A stretch of 64,000 bases of DNA from CAZSMC01 sp964607755. Lineage in GTDB: Bacteria; Zhuqueibacterota; Zhuqueibacteria; Residuimicrobiales; Krinioviventaceae. Shown here in pieces: positions 1 through 9,034 of the stretch (its first letter is position 1; each line of letters opens with the position of its first letter). Below the pieces are notes generated by a model that was not told the origin of the DNA, ran no database searches, and worked only from the letters and a program-made list of their open reading frames with translations. The position numbers were made by a program, and so were the translations under genes. The DNA lies in assembly GCA_964607755.1 (NCBI GenBank), contig CAZSMC010000004.1:58149-122148 (forward strand). The letters are read 5' to 3'.

Positions 1-2
1 TA

Positions 3-119
3 ACCCGCTATCTGACCAAAGAATATGACACCAATCCGCTTACTTCCGCAAGAGTTAAAGGACGAAAAAGTCCTGTAGAACTTTTAGAAATTGAATACGA
101 ACATGTTCTTGCCTCGTAA
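3..119 (+). CDS. C-terminal end of an upstream gene (possibly a class III adenylate/guanylate cyclase)
   Basis: An open frame enters from the left edge and ends at TAA 117-119. The last 38 residues include RVKGRKSPVELLEIEYE. Class III nucleotide cyclases often end with a V-K-G-x-x-x-P-V-E-x-x-E strand like this one, so a cyclase is my best guess, but the catalytic domain lies outside the window. It overlaps the start of the next gene by about 17 nt, which suggests one transcript. Confidence 0.4.
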   Translation, partial: TRYLTKEYDTNPLTSARVKGRKSPVELLEIEYEHVLAS

Positions 120-2355
120 GAGAATCATTTTAGTTACATTTATCTTTTACGCTGTTTTTATCTTTTCCGACGGATTTTCTAAAACGGATTTATCCCGTTT
201 CTCGCCTGGCGCCTCGGCTGTCGGCTTGGGACATTCCGGTGTGGTGGGTATGAATGATCCGACCTGGCTTTACTGGAATCCAGCCGGATTGGCACATTTA
301 AAATCTCAATATGCCACTTTTTCAATGCACAAAGTCTATCAGCTCAATTATCTGGCATACTCTCATTATGTTCCGTTTATCGGAACATTTGCCGGCGGCA
401 TGGCTCATTCATTTCCTGGCGAGGCTGAACTCATTTCAGCCGGTTGGGGACAAAAAATATGGCGCGATATCTCTCTGGGCTTTTCAACATCGCTTGTTCG
501 CTCGGAAACGGATAAAGGCCAGTTCGGTATTGGTGTGCTGTATCAGCCATCCCGCCAATCCATTGCCTGGTCAGGATTGTCAGACATCATCGGCAACCGG
601 CTGACGTTAAGTTTCGCTCCCCAGTCGCTACCCTTTCGCAAAGCGTGGCAGGTACGCACCGGTATTCTGTATGAAATCATTCCGCAGCGGGTCAAAATGA
701 CATGGGCGCATCATTCTGAACCGAATCAGGGAACCAGTCATCTTGGTCTCGTATTGTGTCCGGATGCTCAAACAGAAATTTTTGCAGGATTTCAAAAGTA
801 CACATTTAGCGATTTATCACTTGGTGTGGGATGGCGTTGGGAAAATCTGAACCTGACCTGTACGTATAACAATACCAGAGAAAAAATTGTCATTTCTGCG
901 GCTGTTTTAATTGGCGGAAGCGCTGCAGAACGAGCAGAAAGACAATACAATCAGGCTTTAAACGATATACAGCACAACAAAAAAAAATCGGCCCGGCGCC
1001 ATGTTCACAAAGCTCTAACTTTTAATCCGGCTCATGAAAAAGCCTCTATCCTCCTGAATATTCTCGAATCGATTATCGACAAGGAAAGCCAAAAAATAGA
1101 TTCTCTAGTTCAACGAGCTGAACATTATCAAAAACGTGGCTGGTATGTGAGCGCGGCCACAGAGTATCATGAAATACTAAAGATCGATCCCTATAATGAG
1201 GAGGCACAAGAAGCGCTGGCCATGCTCCGCCCTAAAGTCAATACCAGCACAAAACGGTGGTTTATACTCGGCACAAAAGCGCTTAAAGCGGCCAAATTAA
1301 AGCAGGCAAAAAAAATATTTGAGACTATTTTACTTGTCCGGCCAGAGCACAAACAATCAAAACAATACGTAGAAAAAATTAAAGAATATTACAATAACAA
1401 AGCCGAGCAGTTGTATTATAAAGCTCTTGGTTTTTACAAACAGGGTCAACGTGACAGAGCGCACGCTCATTTCAAAGATGTGATCGAAATCATTCCTGAC
1501 CATGCCGAGGCGCAAGAGTATATCACAAAAATTGAAAAAGAACAACAACAGGAAAAAGAAAGGATCGACTTTTTATTAAACCGGATCGACATTGCCGAAT
1601 CGGAAGGCCGGCTTGTATTTGCGCTGCAAACGTGTCAGGAAATTCTGGATATCGATCCGGATAATGAAACCGCGCTGACCAGAGCCGAGGAAATCAATCA
1701 ACGTTTAAACCAGTACATCCAATATCACATGCGCCGGGGACGAGTTGCTTTTGAATCACAAGACTATGCACAAGCACAACGCGCTTTTGAAACTGTTTTG
1801 ACACTCAATCCTCAGCACAATGGCGCTCATGTGTACTTGAGACGCATTTCAGAAACGACATCGTCACAGACATCAACATTAATTGATTCTGTTTATCAAC
1901 TGATTAAACGCCGTGAATGGAACGATGCCTATGTGCTTCTGGATTCTCTGGAAAGAATCAACCCCGGATTTGCAGAATCCGATTCTCTGCGCGAGTATCT
2001 TGACAGAAAAATCGATGCTAATAAAAAATTGACTATTGCGCGCAATCACATGCTGGACGAAGAGTATGCCCAGGCAATGTCGATTCTAAATCAGATTGTC
2101 GAAAAAAATCCAAATTATGAAAATGCGTTTCTTCTTCGCACCCGTTGCCAGCAGCAAATGGATCGCTATGCTGAAAATTACTATAATCGCGGTATTCGTC
2201 ACTATACAGAGGAAAATTACCAAAAAGCCATCAATGCCTGGAACAAGGTGCTGGAAGTTAATCCAAATCACAAAGGCGCGATAGAATATATTCGCCGGGC
2301 GCGCGAACGTCTGGAGGCGTTGGAAAGATTACCCCATGATGAAAAAGTGAGATAA
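103..2355 (+). CDS. PorV/PorQ-like outer-membrane barrel fused to a long TPR tail
   Basis: About 750 residues. A signal peptide (hydrophobic run after MFLPRKR) leads into a PorV/UPF0164-like N-terminal region, roughly residues 25-275, that opens with FSPGASAVGLGHSG and DPTWLYWNPAGLA, the usual start of this barrel family. The rest is helical and carries about nine TPR-like units, each ending in an N/D-P-x-x-x-x-A turn (NPAHEKA, DPYNEEA, DPDNETA, NPNHKGA). The family sits in the outer membrane; the TPR tail probably scaffolds protein contacts in the periplasm. I prefer ATG 103 over TTG 91 because it starts directly before the signal peptide; neither has a clear ribosome site. The exact partner or substrate cannot be read from the sequence. 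Confidence 0.8.
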   Translation: MFLPRKRIILVTFIFYAVFIFSDGFSKTDLSRFSPGASAVGLGHSGVVGMNDPTWLYWNPAGLAHLKSQYATFSMHKVYQLNYLAYSHYVPFIGTFAGGMAHSFPGEAELISAGWGQKIWRDISLGFSTSLVRSETDKGQFGIGVLYQPSRQSIAWSGLSDIIGNRLTLSFAPQSLPFRKAWQVRTGILYEIIPQRVKMTWAHHSEPNQGTSHLGLVLCPDAQTEIFAGFQKYTFSDLSLGVGWRWENLNLTCTYNNTREKIVISAAVLIGGSAAERAERQYNQALNDIQHNKKKSARRHVHKALTFNPAHEKASILLNILESIIDKESQKIDSLVQRAEHYQKRGWYVSAATEYHEILKIDPYNEEAQEALAMLRPKVNTSTKRWFILGTKALKAAKLKQAKKIFETILLVRPEHKQSKQYVEKIKEYYNNKAEQLYYKALGFYKQGQRDRAHAHFKDVIEIIPDHAEAQEYITKIEKEQQQEKERIDFLLNRIDIAESEGRLVFALQTCQEILDIDPDNETALTRAEEINQRLNQYIQYHMRRGRVAFESQDYAQAQRAFETVLTLNPQHNGAHVYLRRISETTSSQTSTLIDSVYQLIKRREWNDAYVLLDSLERINPGFAESDSLREYLDRKIDANKKLTIARNHMLDEEYAQAMSILNQIVEKNPNYENAFLLRTRCQQQMDRYAENYYNRGIRHYTEENYQKAINAWNKVLEVNPNHKGAIEYIRRARERLEALERLPHDEKVR

Positions 2356-2361
2356 GATAAT

Positions 2362-2530
2362 TTTTAGTGAATTTTAGTGCTTTTGTGTTTTCGCCAAAGG
2401 AAGAAGCAGCCACTAAATCACTAAGACTCAAAAGAACACGAAAATAATTTAGTGGAATTTGGTGTTTTAGTGATTTCGGGGCAAAGAAAAAAGCAGCCAC
2501 TAAAACTCTAAATCACAAAAGGACACTAGA
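2362..2530. repeat. Two tandem copies of an imperfect dyad repeat, period about 86 bp
   Basis: TTTAGTG occurs at 2363 and 2448, and AGCAGCCACTAAA at 2405 and 2492. Within each unit the left arm (TTTAGTG...GTGTTTTCG) is roughly the reverse complement of the right arm (CACTAAATC...AACACG). The repeats lie between the ends of the convergent PorV-TPR and serpin genes and may act as terminators or be a dispersed intergenic repeat. Confidence 0.6.
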
Positions 2531-2561
2531 AATATTTTTTCTCATCCCGCCAATTTTGAAA

Positions 2562-3806
2562 TCATGACGCTGTCGGATCGAGAATTTTTCCGATGAACAA
2601 GATCGTGTCGCTGCTGTGCTCACGGATAAAAAAGAGAAACGGATGGTCCACTCGCATAACAAAACCTTTGGGCCCCGGACCTACAGATGTCACACCCACT
2701 CCCACAGAGGTGACTGCGGCGGCCTCGGTTCCTTCTTCGTTCACATCCACAAAAGTTTTGTGCTTGACGTTATCGATATAAATATTGCCGGGTGCATTTT
2801 TACTGATTCGCGAAAAATCGGCGTTATGCTTGTCAAAAGCAACAGCCATTCCCATGTCAGAAAGGGCATCGTTTAATGTCTTGTCATATCTCATCTTGAA
2901 CTTTGGCAAATGCAGCGTGCCCTTTTGCTGTGTAAAGGCACCAATCCAGTTTTTCCAGTTCGTTTTATTGAGCTGTTCAATGAGCTCGTTCAGCCCGGTT
3001 TTATCGCGCGGTAAAAAGACAGTCATGCGAAAATGCCCCTGACCATACGGCAAATCGATCACCTGCATCATGTCATTTTCGAAATAGCGGAAACGGTCAT
3101 TCGTCTGAACCATCATATCGACATCTGTCGTCTGCCTGCCGATCAGTTGAAATACTTCTTCTTGCGTCTTTTCCTTGTCAAATTCAAAAGTCCAGGTGCC
3201 GTTAAAATAAATCGCGTTTATCAGGAACATGATCATTGAAGGCTGAATCTCGTCGATAATCTGGTCAATTTTGTTGTTTGTCTGCTCGCTGACCCAGCTA
3301 TTGATGATGTTTACTGATTTCGGGTTGTTAAAATCCAGTGGCCGGACAGCAGCATCAAAATATTTTTTGTTCACATCCAAAAAATCAGCTTCAACCTGGA
3401 ATGTGTCCCGGTACCATATTGAATTGGCAATATCGAATTGGACTCGCGAATCAGCCGTAGTCAACAGCTCGATCAAACTGTTGTAAGCCTTGTTTATTTC
3501 CCCACGATCCATATCCAGGCTCAGCGTCGAGCGCATGGCTGTTTCTGTCGTGCCCTCTGCTCCGTTCAGAGTCATGCCGAGCGCCATGGAAACACTAAGT
3601 GGTGAGATGAATTGGTTTTTTTCAGGTTCGCTTTGATGCAGTTCATGAAAAAAACGGAATCCGAACGACGTGCTGGCCTGATTAATTTGCTGCTCTGATT
3701 TTGTTAGAGCCCGGATATTGCCTTTTAACGGTGTTACCCCAAAATCACGTGAGCAGGAAAATGTCAAAAATAAAATACCTGCTAACATCAATGATAATCC
3801 TTTCAT
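2562..3806 (-). CDS. Serpin-family protease inhibitor, lipoprotein
   Basis: About 414 residues, normal for a serpin core plus signal. I start at the ATG at 3806 because AGGAGG lies 7 nt upstream and the protein then opens with a lipoprotein signal, MKGLSLMLAGILFLTFSC; the frame stays open upstream but without a signal. The serpin fold is clear: FISPLSVSMALGMTLNGAEG near the N-terminus, NAIYFNGTW in the middle, and near the C-terminus the reactive-loop hinge EEGTEAAAVTSV followed by DHPFLFFIRE. Small residues in the hinge indicate an inhibitory serpin that traps a protease by loop insertion. The target cannot be predicted, since P1 lies in a Gly/Ser/Val/Pro-rich loop. It probably protects the cell envelope from proteases. 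Confidence 0.9.
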   Translation of the reverse strand: MKGLSLMLAGILFLTFSCSRDFGVTPLKGNIRALTKSEQQINQASTSFGFRFFHELHQSEPEKNQFISPLSVSMALGMTLNGAEGTTETAMRSTLSLDMDRGEINKAYNSLIELLTTADSRVQFDIANSIWYRDTFQVEADFLDVNKKYFDAAVRPLDFNNPKSVNIINSWVSEQTNNKIDQIIDEIQPSMIMFLINAIYFNGTWTFEFDKEKTQEEVFQLIGRQTTDVDMMVQTNDRFRYFENDMMQVIDLPYGQGHFRMTVFLPRDKTGLNELIEQLNKTNWKNWIGAFTQQKGTLHLPKFKMRYDKTLNDALSDMGMAVAFDKHNADFSRISKNAPGNIYIDNVKHKTFVDVNEEGTEAAAVTSVGVGVTSVGPGPKGFVMRVDHPFLFFIREHSSDTILFIGKILDPTAS

Positions 3807-3934
3807 GGCCAATCCTCCTGAGAATAAAACAAGTGAACTCTCTCCCCCAAATAAACATTGATTTCTTGAAACAATTTTGTTAATTTTAAAGTTTCTCATG
3901 CGTTTAACTTTTCCAGGAGCAAAAAGGTTCATTT

Positions 3935-5731
3935 ATGCAACAAAAATATATACGAAATTTTTGTATTATAGCACATATTGATCATGGCAAATCCACCCTC
4001 GCCGACCGGTTTTTGGAATTGACGCACACGCTCACTGAAAGCGAAATGAAGGAGCAGGTTTTGGACAGCATGGACCTCGAGCGTGAACGTGGCATTACCA
4101 TCAAAATGCACGCCATTACCATGAAATACGATGCCAAAGATGGGCAGTCCTACATGCTCAATCTCATCGACACGCCGGGACATGTGGATTTTTCGTACGA
4201 AGTCTCACGAAGCCTGGCAGCATGTGAAGGCGCGCTATTGGTTGTCGACGCGGCTCAGGGCATTGAAGCGCAGACAGTCAGTAATCTTTATCTGGCGCTT
4301 GAACATGATCTGGAAATCATTCCGGTGATCAATAAAATCGATCTGGCAAGCGCGCAGACTGAGCATGTTAAACAACAGCTCATCGACATGATGGGCTGCT
4401 CTGAGGATGACATTTTACTGGCCAGCGCGAAGAAGGGCACCGGTGTCCAGCAGCTCCTGGAAGCTATTGTGAACCGTGTTCCTCCACCCAGCAGCGATGA
4501 AACCTCTCCCCCCCGTGCGCTCATTTTTGATTCGGTTTTCAATTCCTACCGGGGCGCAATTGCCTATATTAGAGTTGTTGAAGGCTCTATTAAAAAGGGC
4601 CAGGACATAAAATTCATGTCCTCCGGCAAAGTATTCGAAGTGCAGGAGCTTGGTAAGTTTAGGCTTAAACCTGTTGAAAAAGAGATTCTTTACGCCGGCG
4701 AGGTAGGCTATCTCATTGCCGGTGCCAAGGATGTCAAAGACACCAAAGTCGGTGATACTATCACTAGTGCTGAAAATCCCGCGCCAAAACCTTTACCCGG
4801 TTATCGCGAGGTGAAACCGATGGTTTTCAGCGGATTGTTTCCATCAGACACGGAAAGTTACGAAGATCTGAGAAATGCCCTGGAGAAATTGATTCTGAAC
4901 GACTCGGCACTTTATTTTGAACCCGAATCTTCGGTCGCGCTTGGTTTTGGCTTTCGCTGTGGATTCTTGGGTCTGCTTCACATGGAAATTATTCAAGAAC
5001 GCCTGGAACGGGAGTATGAACTCGATCTGGTCACGACCGTGCCGAATGTGGAATTTCACTGTTACACGACTGAGGGAAAAGTGTTAAAAATTGATAGTCC
5101 GGCTGACCTCCCGAAAGCTGGCGATATCGATCGCATCGAGGAACCTTACATTTCCGCCAGCATCATGACCCCGGCAGAATATATCGGCAACATCATGACG
5201 CTGTCCCAGGAACGCCGGGGCATTTATCTTAACACTGAATATATTGACAAAGAACGGGCTTATCTGCATTACGAGTTTCCGCTGACCGAAGTCATCTTTG
5301 ATTATTACGACCGCCTCAAATCCACCACCCGGGGTTATGCTTCTTTTGATTACGAGTTTTTGGAATACCGGCAAGCGGACATGGTCAAGCTGGATATTCT
5401 GCTGAACGGCGATCCTGTGGATGCGCTCTCTGTGATTGTGCACCGCGACAAGGCGTATCAATGGGGACGGCGGGTGTGTGAAAAACTCAAAGAGTTGATC
5501 CCACGGCAAATGTATCAGGTCGCGATTCAGGCGGCCATTGGCAGCAAGGTCATCGCCCGTGAAACCGTCCAGGCATTGAGAAAAAATGTGACTGCTAAAT
5601 GTTATGGTGGCGATATTACCCGAAAGCGCAAACTGCTCGAACGCCAAAAAGAAGGTAAAAAGCGCATGAAACAACTCGGCAAAGTTGAAGTACCGCAAGA
5701 AGCGTTTTTGGCTGTGCTGAAAACGGATTGA
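3935..5731 (+). CDS. lepA: Translation elongation factor 4 (back-translocating GTPase)
   Basis: 598 residues, practically the length of E. coli LepA. It carries G1 AHIDHGKSTL, DTPGH, NKID, the EF-G-like domains and the LepA-specific C-terminal domain rich in Lys/Arg (DITRKRKLLERQKEGKKRMK). It acts on the ribosome, promoting correct translocation and biogenesis under stress. ATG 3935 has AAGG 7 nt upstream. It is divergent from the serpin gene with a 128-bp shared upstream region that must hold both promoters. Confidence 0.97.
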   Translation: MQQKYIRNFCIIAHIDHGKSTLADRFLELTHTLTESEMKEQVLDSMDLERERGITIKMHAITMKYDAKDGQSYMLNLIDTPGHVDFSYEVSRSLAACEGALLVVDAAQGIEAQTVSNLYLALEHDLEIIPVINKIDLASAQTEHVKQQLIDMMGCSEDDILLASAKKGTGVQQLLEAIVNRVPPPSSDETSPPRALIFDSVFNSYRGAIAYIRVVEGSIKKGQDIKFMSSGKVFEVQELGKFRLKPVEKEILYAGEVGYLIAGAKDVKDTKVGDTITSAENPAPKPLPGYREVKPMVFSGLFPSDTESYEDLRNALEKLILNDSALYFEPESSVALGFGFRCGFLGLLHMEIIQERLEREYELDLVTTVPNVEFHCYTTEGKVLKIDSPADLPKAGDIDRIEEPYISASIMTPAEYIGNIMTLSQERRGIYLNTEYIDKERAYLHYEFPLTEVIFDYYDRLKSTTRGYASFDYEFLEYRQADMVKLDILLNGDPVDALSVIVHRDKAYQWGRRVCEKLKELIPRQMYQVAIQAAIGSKVIARETVQALRKNVTAKCYGGDITRKRKLLERQKEGKKRMKQLGKVEVPQEAFLAVLKTD

Positions 5732-5789
5732 TTGTCGATGCGAATTCATCCATTGTCCTCAAGGAAATTTCAGATCACAGATAACACAG

Positions 5790-5999
5790 ATGAAACTGAT
5801 TGACAAAGATATTTTGATCAAAATCCATGAATACCCGTTTCTATCTGTTCAAAAAGGCATCGGCACGCTGTTGCGGGGATTATGGAAAAAATATCCTGAG
5901 GAGGTTGATGCATTTTTGTTGAAATGGAAAGATCAATGCGGCAGGCTAATTGTCCAGTACGCCACAGAAAAAATGGACAAAGAGTACAGAAAAAAATGA
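5790..5999 (+). pseudogene. Possible C-terminal fragment of an AlkD-like DNA alkylation repair protein
   Basis: A 69-codon frame. The stretch VQKGIGTLLRG followed by KKYPEEVDAFL resembles the last HEAT-like repeats of AlkD-type DNA glycosylases (V/I-Q-K-A-I-G-x-x-L-R, then P-x-x-V-x-x-F). AlkD proteins are well over 200 residues, so this is only a tail. The start codon lies just after an AGATCACAGATAACACAGAT stretch of low-complexity intergenic type. It stands next to the decayed AbiE pair, which supports reading this whole interval as a graveyard of broken genes. The family call is weak. Confidence 0.35.
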
Positions 6000-6011
6000 A
6001 ATTTGAAAATG

Positions 6012-6355
6012 CTAATCTGGAAAGATTGATTGAAGATATTCTTTAAAAAATAAAACTCTTTTCTTGTCTTCTGAATCAAAGAGAAACGACTCAACGTCTT
6101 TTGCCATAACTTCCATATTAATATCGTTACATGTCTTTTCAATCGCATTTTTAAGCGTAATCGGATTGCCGTGTATAATGCGAAGACGTGTATAATGCGA
6201 AGACACGTCCCACCCATAAAAGACAGGAAATTTGCGTGCTTGCTCCCATAAATTATATCCAGAATTTTATATTGTAGGTATTCCCGAACCATGAATCTGG
6301 GAAATTTATGCAAGAACTCTGGATAAAAAGATTTAATTTCATTTAGTTTTAACAT
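6012..6355 (-). pseudogene. Decayed AbiEii-type nucleotidyltransferase toxin
   Basis: The N-terminal part reads MLKLNEIKSFYPEFLHKF then FLSFMGGTCLRIIH, where GGTxLR is the nucleotide-binding motif of AbiEii/AbiGii toxins. The C-terminal part is in another frame, with MAKDVESFLFDSEDKKRV as in AbiEii tails. The middle, including the catalytic D-x-D segment, is missing. At the junction a 17-nt stretch (GTGTATAATGCGAAGAC) is duplicated in tandem at 6172-6205, which alone shifts the frame. Intact toxins are 200 residues or more, so this copy must be inactive. Its ATG overlaps the end of the upstream AbiEi relic by 17 nt, the usual antitoxin-toxin arrangement. Confidence 0.75.
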
Positions 6356-6706
6356 TTAAAACTTCATTAAAAAGGCTTGTTCGTTTATCAAGCACCGCAT
6401 GGTGAAGATAATTATTATAAAACTGCAATTTTTCAAAAGAGAAACGTTTATAAATAATATCCACATTCCAGCGCAGGGATTCAATGTCAGACGAATCCTG
6501 TATCTCTGGATGCAGATAGAGATAATCGATTACAGCTTTTTCCGGTTCTGCTACGCTATAGCGGACATTTTTCCATGTTTCAAGTGTATATCCAAAGAAT
6601 CAAAATTTTGGACTTGTTATGAAAACACTTTTTCAGCTATCGCACCCCAATGATCAATTTGTTCTTTTCTCTATTCATCAATGATTGGAAAAACGATATC
6701 AGATGA
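6339..6706 (-). pseudogene. Decayed AbiEi-type antitoxin
   Basis: On the minus strand the last part reads FFGYTLETWKNVRY, then SVAEPEKAVIDYLYLHPEIQ, ending NEVLNVKTK-stop at 6339. This matches the C-terminal half of AbiEi transcriptional repressors (S/A-x-P-E-K-A-x-x-D-Y-L-Y-L-H). Further upstream pieces such as DIVFPIIDE, RKEQIDHWGAIAEKVF and FITSPKF are recognisable, but they are separated by in-frame stops and at least one frameshift. The winged-helix N-terminus is gone. With the AbiEii relic it forms a dead type IV toxin-antitoxin module. Confidence 0.7.
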
Positions 6707-6762
6707 TCACCGATATCAATAATCGATTGAATGAACTATCACTAAACTTGCAAAAAGTTGTT

Positions 6763-6785
6763 ACCCCTGTTTAAGGGTTTTTTTT
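6763..6785 (+). terminator. Short hairpin followed by eight T
   Basis: ACCC (6763-6766) can pair with GGGT (6775-6778), followed by a run of T to 6785. The stem is only 4 bp, so it is a weak intrinsic terminator candidate for plus-strand transcription from the relic region. Confidence 0.3.
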
Positions 6786-6841
6786 ATGAAATTTATTTCG
6801 GATATACAATAATAGCGCTGAATTATGTTATCTGAACGATT

Positions 6842-8032
6842 TTATTCAGACCCAAGCAGCGGCAAAATCTCTGTTTGAATATCCCCGAAAATATTAATCT
6901 GTCCTTCTTCAGTGATGAACACATCGATTTCTGTGCGGAAGCCCATTTTTTTCTCCGGCAAATAAATGCCAGGCTCGATGGAAAAGCAGGTTCCCGGCAA
7001 TAATTTACGCTCGTCTTTGGTTTCGAGATTATCCATGTGCACGCCGTTGCCGTGCACTTCCTCGCCAATGTTATGTCCGGTGCGGTGCACAAAATAATCA
7101 CCATAACCGGCTTTTTCGATGACACCGCGACACGTTTTGTCCACTTCCCAGCCGTAAATCGGCTCGCCTTTTTTAAAGCGTTCGCGGATCAAATCCACTG
7201 CGGTTTCTCTGGCGTTGCAGATGATGGCGAATATATCCGCCATCTTTTCCGGAACTGTTTCGCCGATGAATCCCATCCAGGTGATATCGTAATAAATGCT
7301 GCCCGGGGTGTTTTTTTTAGCCCACAAGTCCAGGAGCACCAGGTCGCCTTTTTTCATCTTGAAACTGTTTTCAGCAGTCGGTTCAAAATGCGGGTCGGCA
7401 GCGTTTTCGTTTATAGCAACAATTGGTCCGTCCGGCCAGGTCATATTATTTTGCCGCATTTCGTCGTGCATAAACTGCTGTATGTCAAACTCGGATGGAT
7501 ACTCCCCCTTTTTTATGCGGTCGGCAATTTCTTTAAACGTATCATCTTTTACCTTCTGCATCACCTCACCGGCTTTTTGATGGCTTTTCCAGTCTTCCAT
7601 GGAAAGGTGAGCTTCAAATTGGCCGACCAGATCGCCACTGGAGACGACATTGATTCCGAAACTGCGAACTAAATCAATGGTACCGGCATCGACAAGGGAA
7701 ACGTAGGGGATCGCGTTCATTGGCGAATATTGCATGGCCACTGTGCGCATATCTTTTAAAAGTCCTTGAAGCAACGAATGCTGCTGTTGCCACGAAAGAT
7801 AGACATGTTTGTCACCGGGCAAGTGGTCGCATCGCCAGGCTTCAATCTGGTGGACCAGTTTTTGAGGCGTTCCATTGGCTGGAATAAAATAAAACCACCG
7901 TCGCGTAGAAGGACGGTTTCTGTCCATTTGCAGCACCCGCGCGGCAATCGGGTCGCGGTCGTGAAAATCGTAAAACAGCCAGCCATCGAGTTTACTGTCC
8001 TGCAATGCCTTTTGAATTTTCCGCACATCCAT
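6842..8032 (-). CDS. M24-family metallopeptidase (Xaa-Pro aminopeptidase type)
   Basis: 396 residues: an N-terminal creatinase-like domain (about 1-160) and a C-terminal pita-bread domain with all five metal ligands: D in VLLDLWAKK, D in YYDITWMG, H in HRTGHNIGEEVHG, E in FSIEPGIY and E in RTEIDVF. Such enzymes remove N-terminal residues, often ahead of proline, using two Mn/Co/Zn ions in the cytoplasm. There is no signal peptide. The gene for a small four-helix protein lies 20 nt upstream on the same strand and may share its transcript. The substrate is not determined. Confidence 0.9.
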   Translation of the reverse strand: MDVRKIQKALQDSKLDGWLFYDFHDRDPIAARVLQMDRNRPSTRRWFYFIPANGTPQKLVHQIEAWRCDHLPGDKHVYLSWQQQHSLLQGLLKDMRTVAMQYSPMNAIPYVSLVDAGTIDLVRSFGINVVSSGDLVGQFEAHLSMEDWKSHQKAGEVMQKVKDDTFKEIADRIKKGEYPSEFDIQQFMHDEMRQNNMTWPDGPIVAINENAADPHFEPTAENSFKMKKGDLVLLDLWAKKNTPGSIYYDITWMGFIGETVPEKMADIFAIICNARETAVDLIRERFKKGEPIYGWEVDKTCRGVIEKAGYGDYFVHRTGHNIGEEVHGNGVHMDNLETKDERKLLPGTCFSIEPGIYLPEKKMGFRTEIDVFITEEGQINIFGDIQTEILPLLGSE

Positions 8033-8052
8033 CCTGAGGTCCCCTTCCTGTA

Positions 8053-8406
8053 TTACTTGTTCAAATTTGACCGGATTAACCGTCTGATATGGCCATTGAT
8101 GTTCTCAAGTTCTTCAGAGTACGTAGCGGCATTTTTAAGACAATCCAAATCCTTGGCCAGGATAAAAAGATAATTCACCTCTTCGAGAGCGACAAGAGCT
8201 TCACGATAAAAATGGACTTTGGCTTTTTTGTTTCGTTTTTTAAAACCGATAGCAATGTTGCTGGGAATATCAAGGATTCGCTCTTTGGTCAGTTCTCCCA
8301 AGAACTTGCCCCCTTTGCTAAACTTTGCAGTGAAAATGTCTTGTGCAAGTTTGTGGGCTTTTTGCCAGACAATCAAATCCTGGAATGATTCTACTTTTGA
8401 GCTCAT
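8053..8406 (-). CDS. Four-helix bundle protein (23S rRNA intervening-sequence type)
   Basis: 117 residues, close to the usual length. It shows the family pattern: DLIVWQKAHKLAQDIF at the start, DIPSNIAIGFKKRN in the centre and REALVALEEVNYLFILAKDL in the third helix. Members were first found inside 23S rRNA genes, but free-standing copies like this one are scattered in FCB genomes, and their function is unknown. The central motif is usually IPSNIAEG; here the Glu is Ile. It is 20 nt upstream of the M24 peptidase gene. Confidence 0.85.
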   Translation of the reverse strand: MSSKVESFQDLIVWQKAHKLAQDIFTAKFSKGGKFLGELTKERILDIPSNIAIGFKKRNKKAKVHFYREALVALEEVNYLFILAKDLDCLKNAATYSEELENINGHIRRLIRSNLNK

Positions 8407-8528
8407 AAAATAACCTTTCTCATAATTGTGAGCACTTTTGTTAGGGATTTGGCAAATATAAGTATTTTATAAATTTATCAATTTTTCAGGGTAATTGCAA
8501 TAAAATTAATGGAATTCCTGGTCGAATA

Positions 8529-8864
8529 CTAATCATCATCAAACATAGAAATAACATTGCCTTTGCCATAACCTCTGTGTTGCGATTGTTTTTTCTGCCT
8601 TGGCTCTTCCCTGTCAGGAGATTCGACTCGTGAAATGTGCATGAGGATTTTGTTCATTGTAAAAGTCTGGCCGCGCATCTGATCTTCATCTAAAATCCAG
8701 GTAATTTTTTGTAAAGGAATGGTCAAAATAAGCAACGATAATTGCCACCAGCCTTTTTTCCGGTCCGGGGCTACTTTTTCTACCCGGGCAAAAAACGCCG
8801 GCTCATCGTCTGAATGGACTAGTACAACTTCTCCCGGTTTGAACATTTGGCCATACGGGATCAT
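8529..8864 (-). CDS. Small conserved protein of unknown function
   Basis: 111 residues, no signal peptide or membrane span. The first 85 residues look like a compact beta domain (MFKPGEVVLVHSDDEPAFFA, RKKGWWQLSLLILTIPLQ, TWILDEDQMRG), followed by a charged tail ending in acidic residues. I have a sense of similar short proteins starting M-I-P-Y-G-x-x-F-K-P-G-x-V-V-L-V in other bacteria but cannot attach a function. It is divergent from pyrR, so its promoter shares the interval 8865-9034. Confidence 0.65.
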   Translation of the reverse strand: MIPYGQMFKPGEVVLVHSDDEPAFFARVEKVAPDRKKGWWQLSLLILTIPLQKITWILDEDQMRGQTFTMNKILMHISRVESPDREEPRQKKQSQHRGYGKGNVISMFDDD

Positions 8865-8950
8865 TCCTGCTCCTTTCTCAAAACTTGTTCGTATTTAATT
8901 ATTCTATGGATTATATTCTAAAAAGTCAAGCCTGCATTTACAGAAAAGCC

Positions 8951-8979
8951 TTGATTCTATCCAAGTTTGTTATTAATAT
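8951..8979 (+). promoter_or_regulatory. Sigma-70-like promoter for the pyr operon
   Basis: TTGATT (8951-8956), a 17-nt spacer, and TAATAT (8974-8979). Transcription would start near 8986, leaving a leader of about 50 nt before the ATG of pyrR. Confidence 0.55.
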
Positions 8980-8999
8980 TTAACAATTTAATGAACAAA

Positions 9000-9030
9000 A
9001 AAAAGTGATTAAAAGAAAGCGCCACTTTTT
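9000..9030 (+). promoter_or_regulatory. Leader hairpin ahead of pyrR
   Basis: AAAAAGTG (9000-9007) pairs with CACTTTTT (9023-9030) around a 15-nt loop, ending four bases before the ATG at 9035. It could mask the start or be a weak attenuator. It does not clearly resemble the classical PyrR-binding loop. Confidence 0.4.
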
Positions 9031-9034
9031 ATTT

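Noticed and set aside
5084..5749. Long open frame antisense to lepA
   Set aside because: It mirrors the codon pattern of lepA, has no ribosome site and no recognisable domain.
6399..6653. Plus-strand frame of 84 codons
   Set aside because: The minus strand there encodes recognisable AbiEi sequence; the plus frame is its shadow.
8053..8406. Sign of a 23S rRNA gene because of the intervening-sequence-type protein
   Set aside because: No rRNA sequence surrounds it; it is a free-standing copy.
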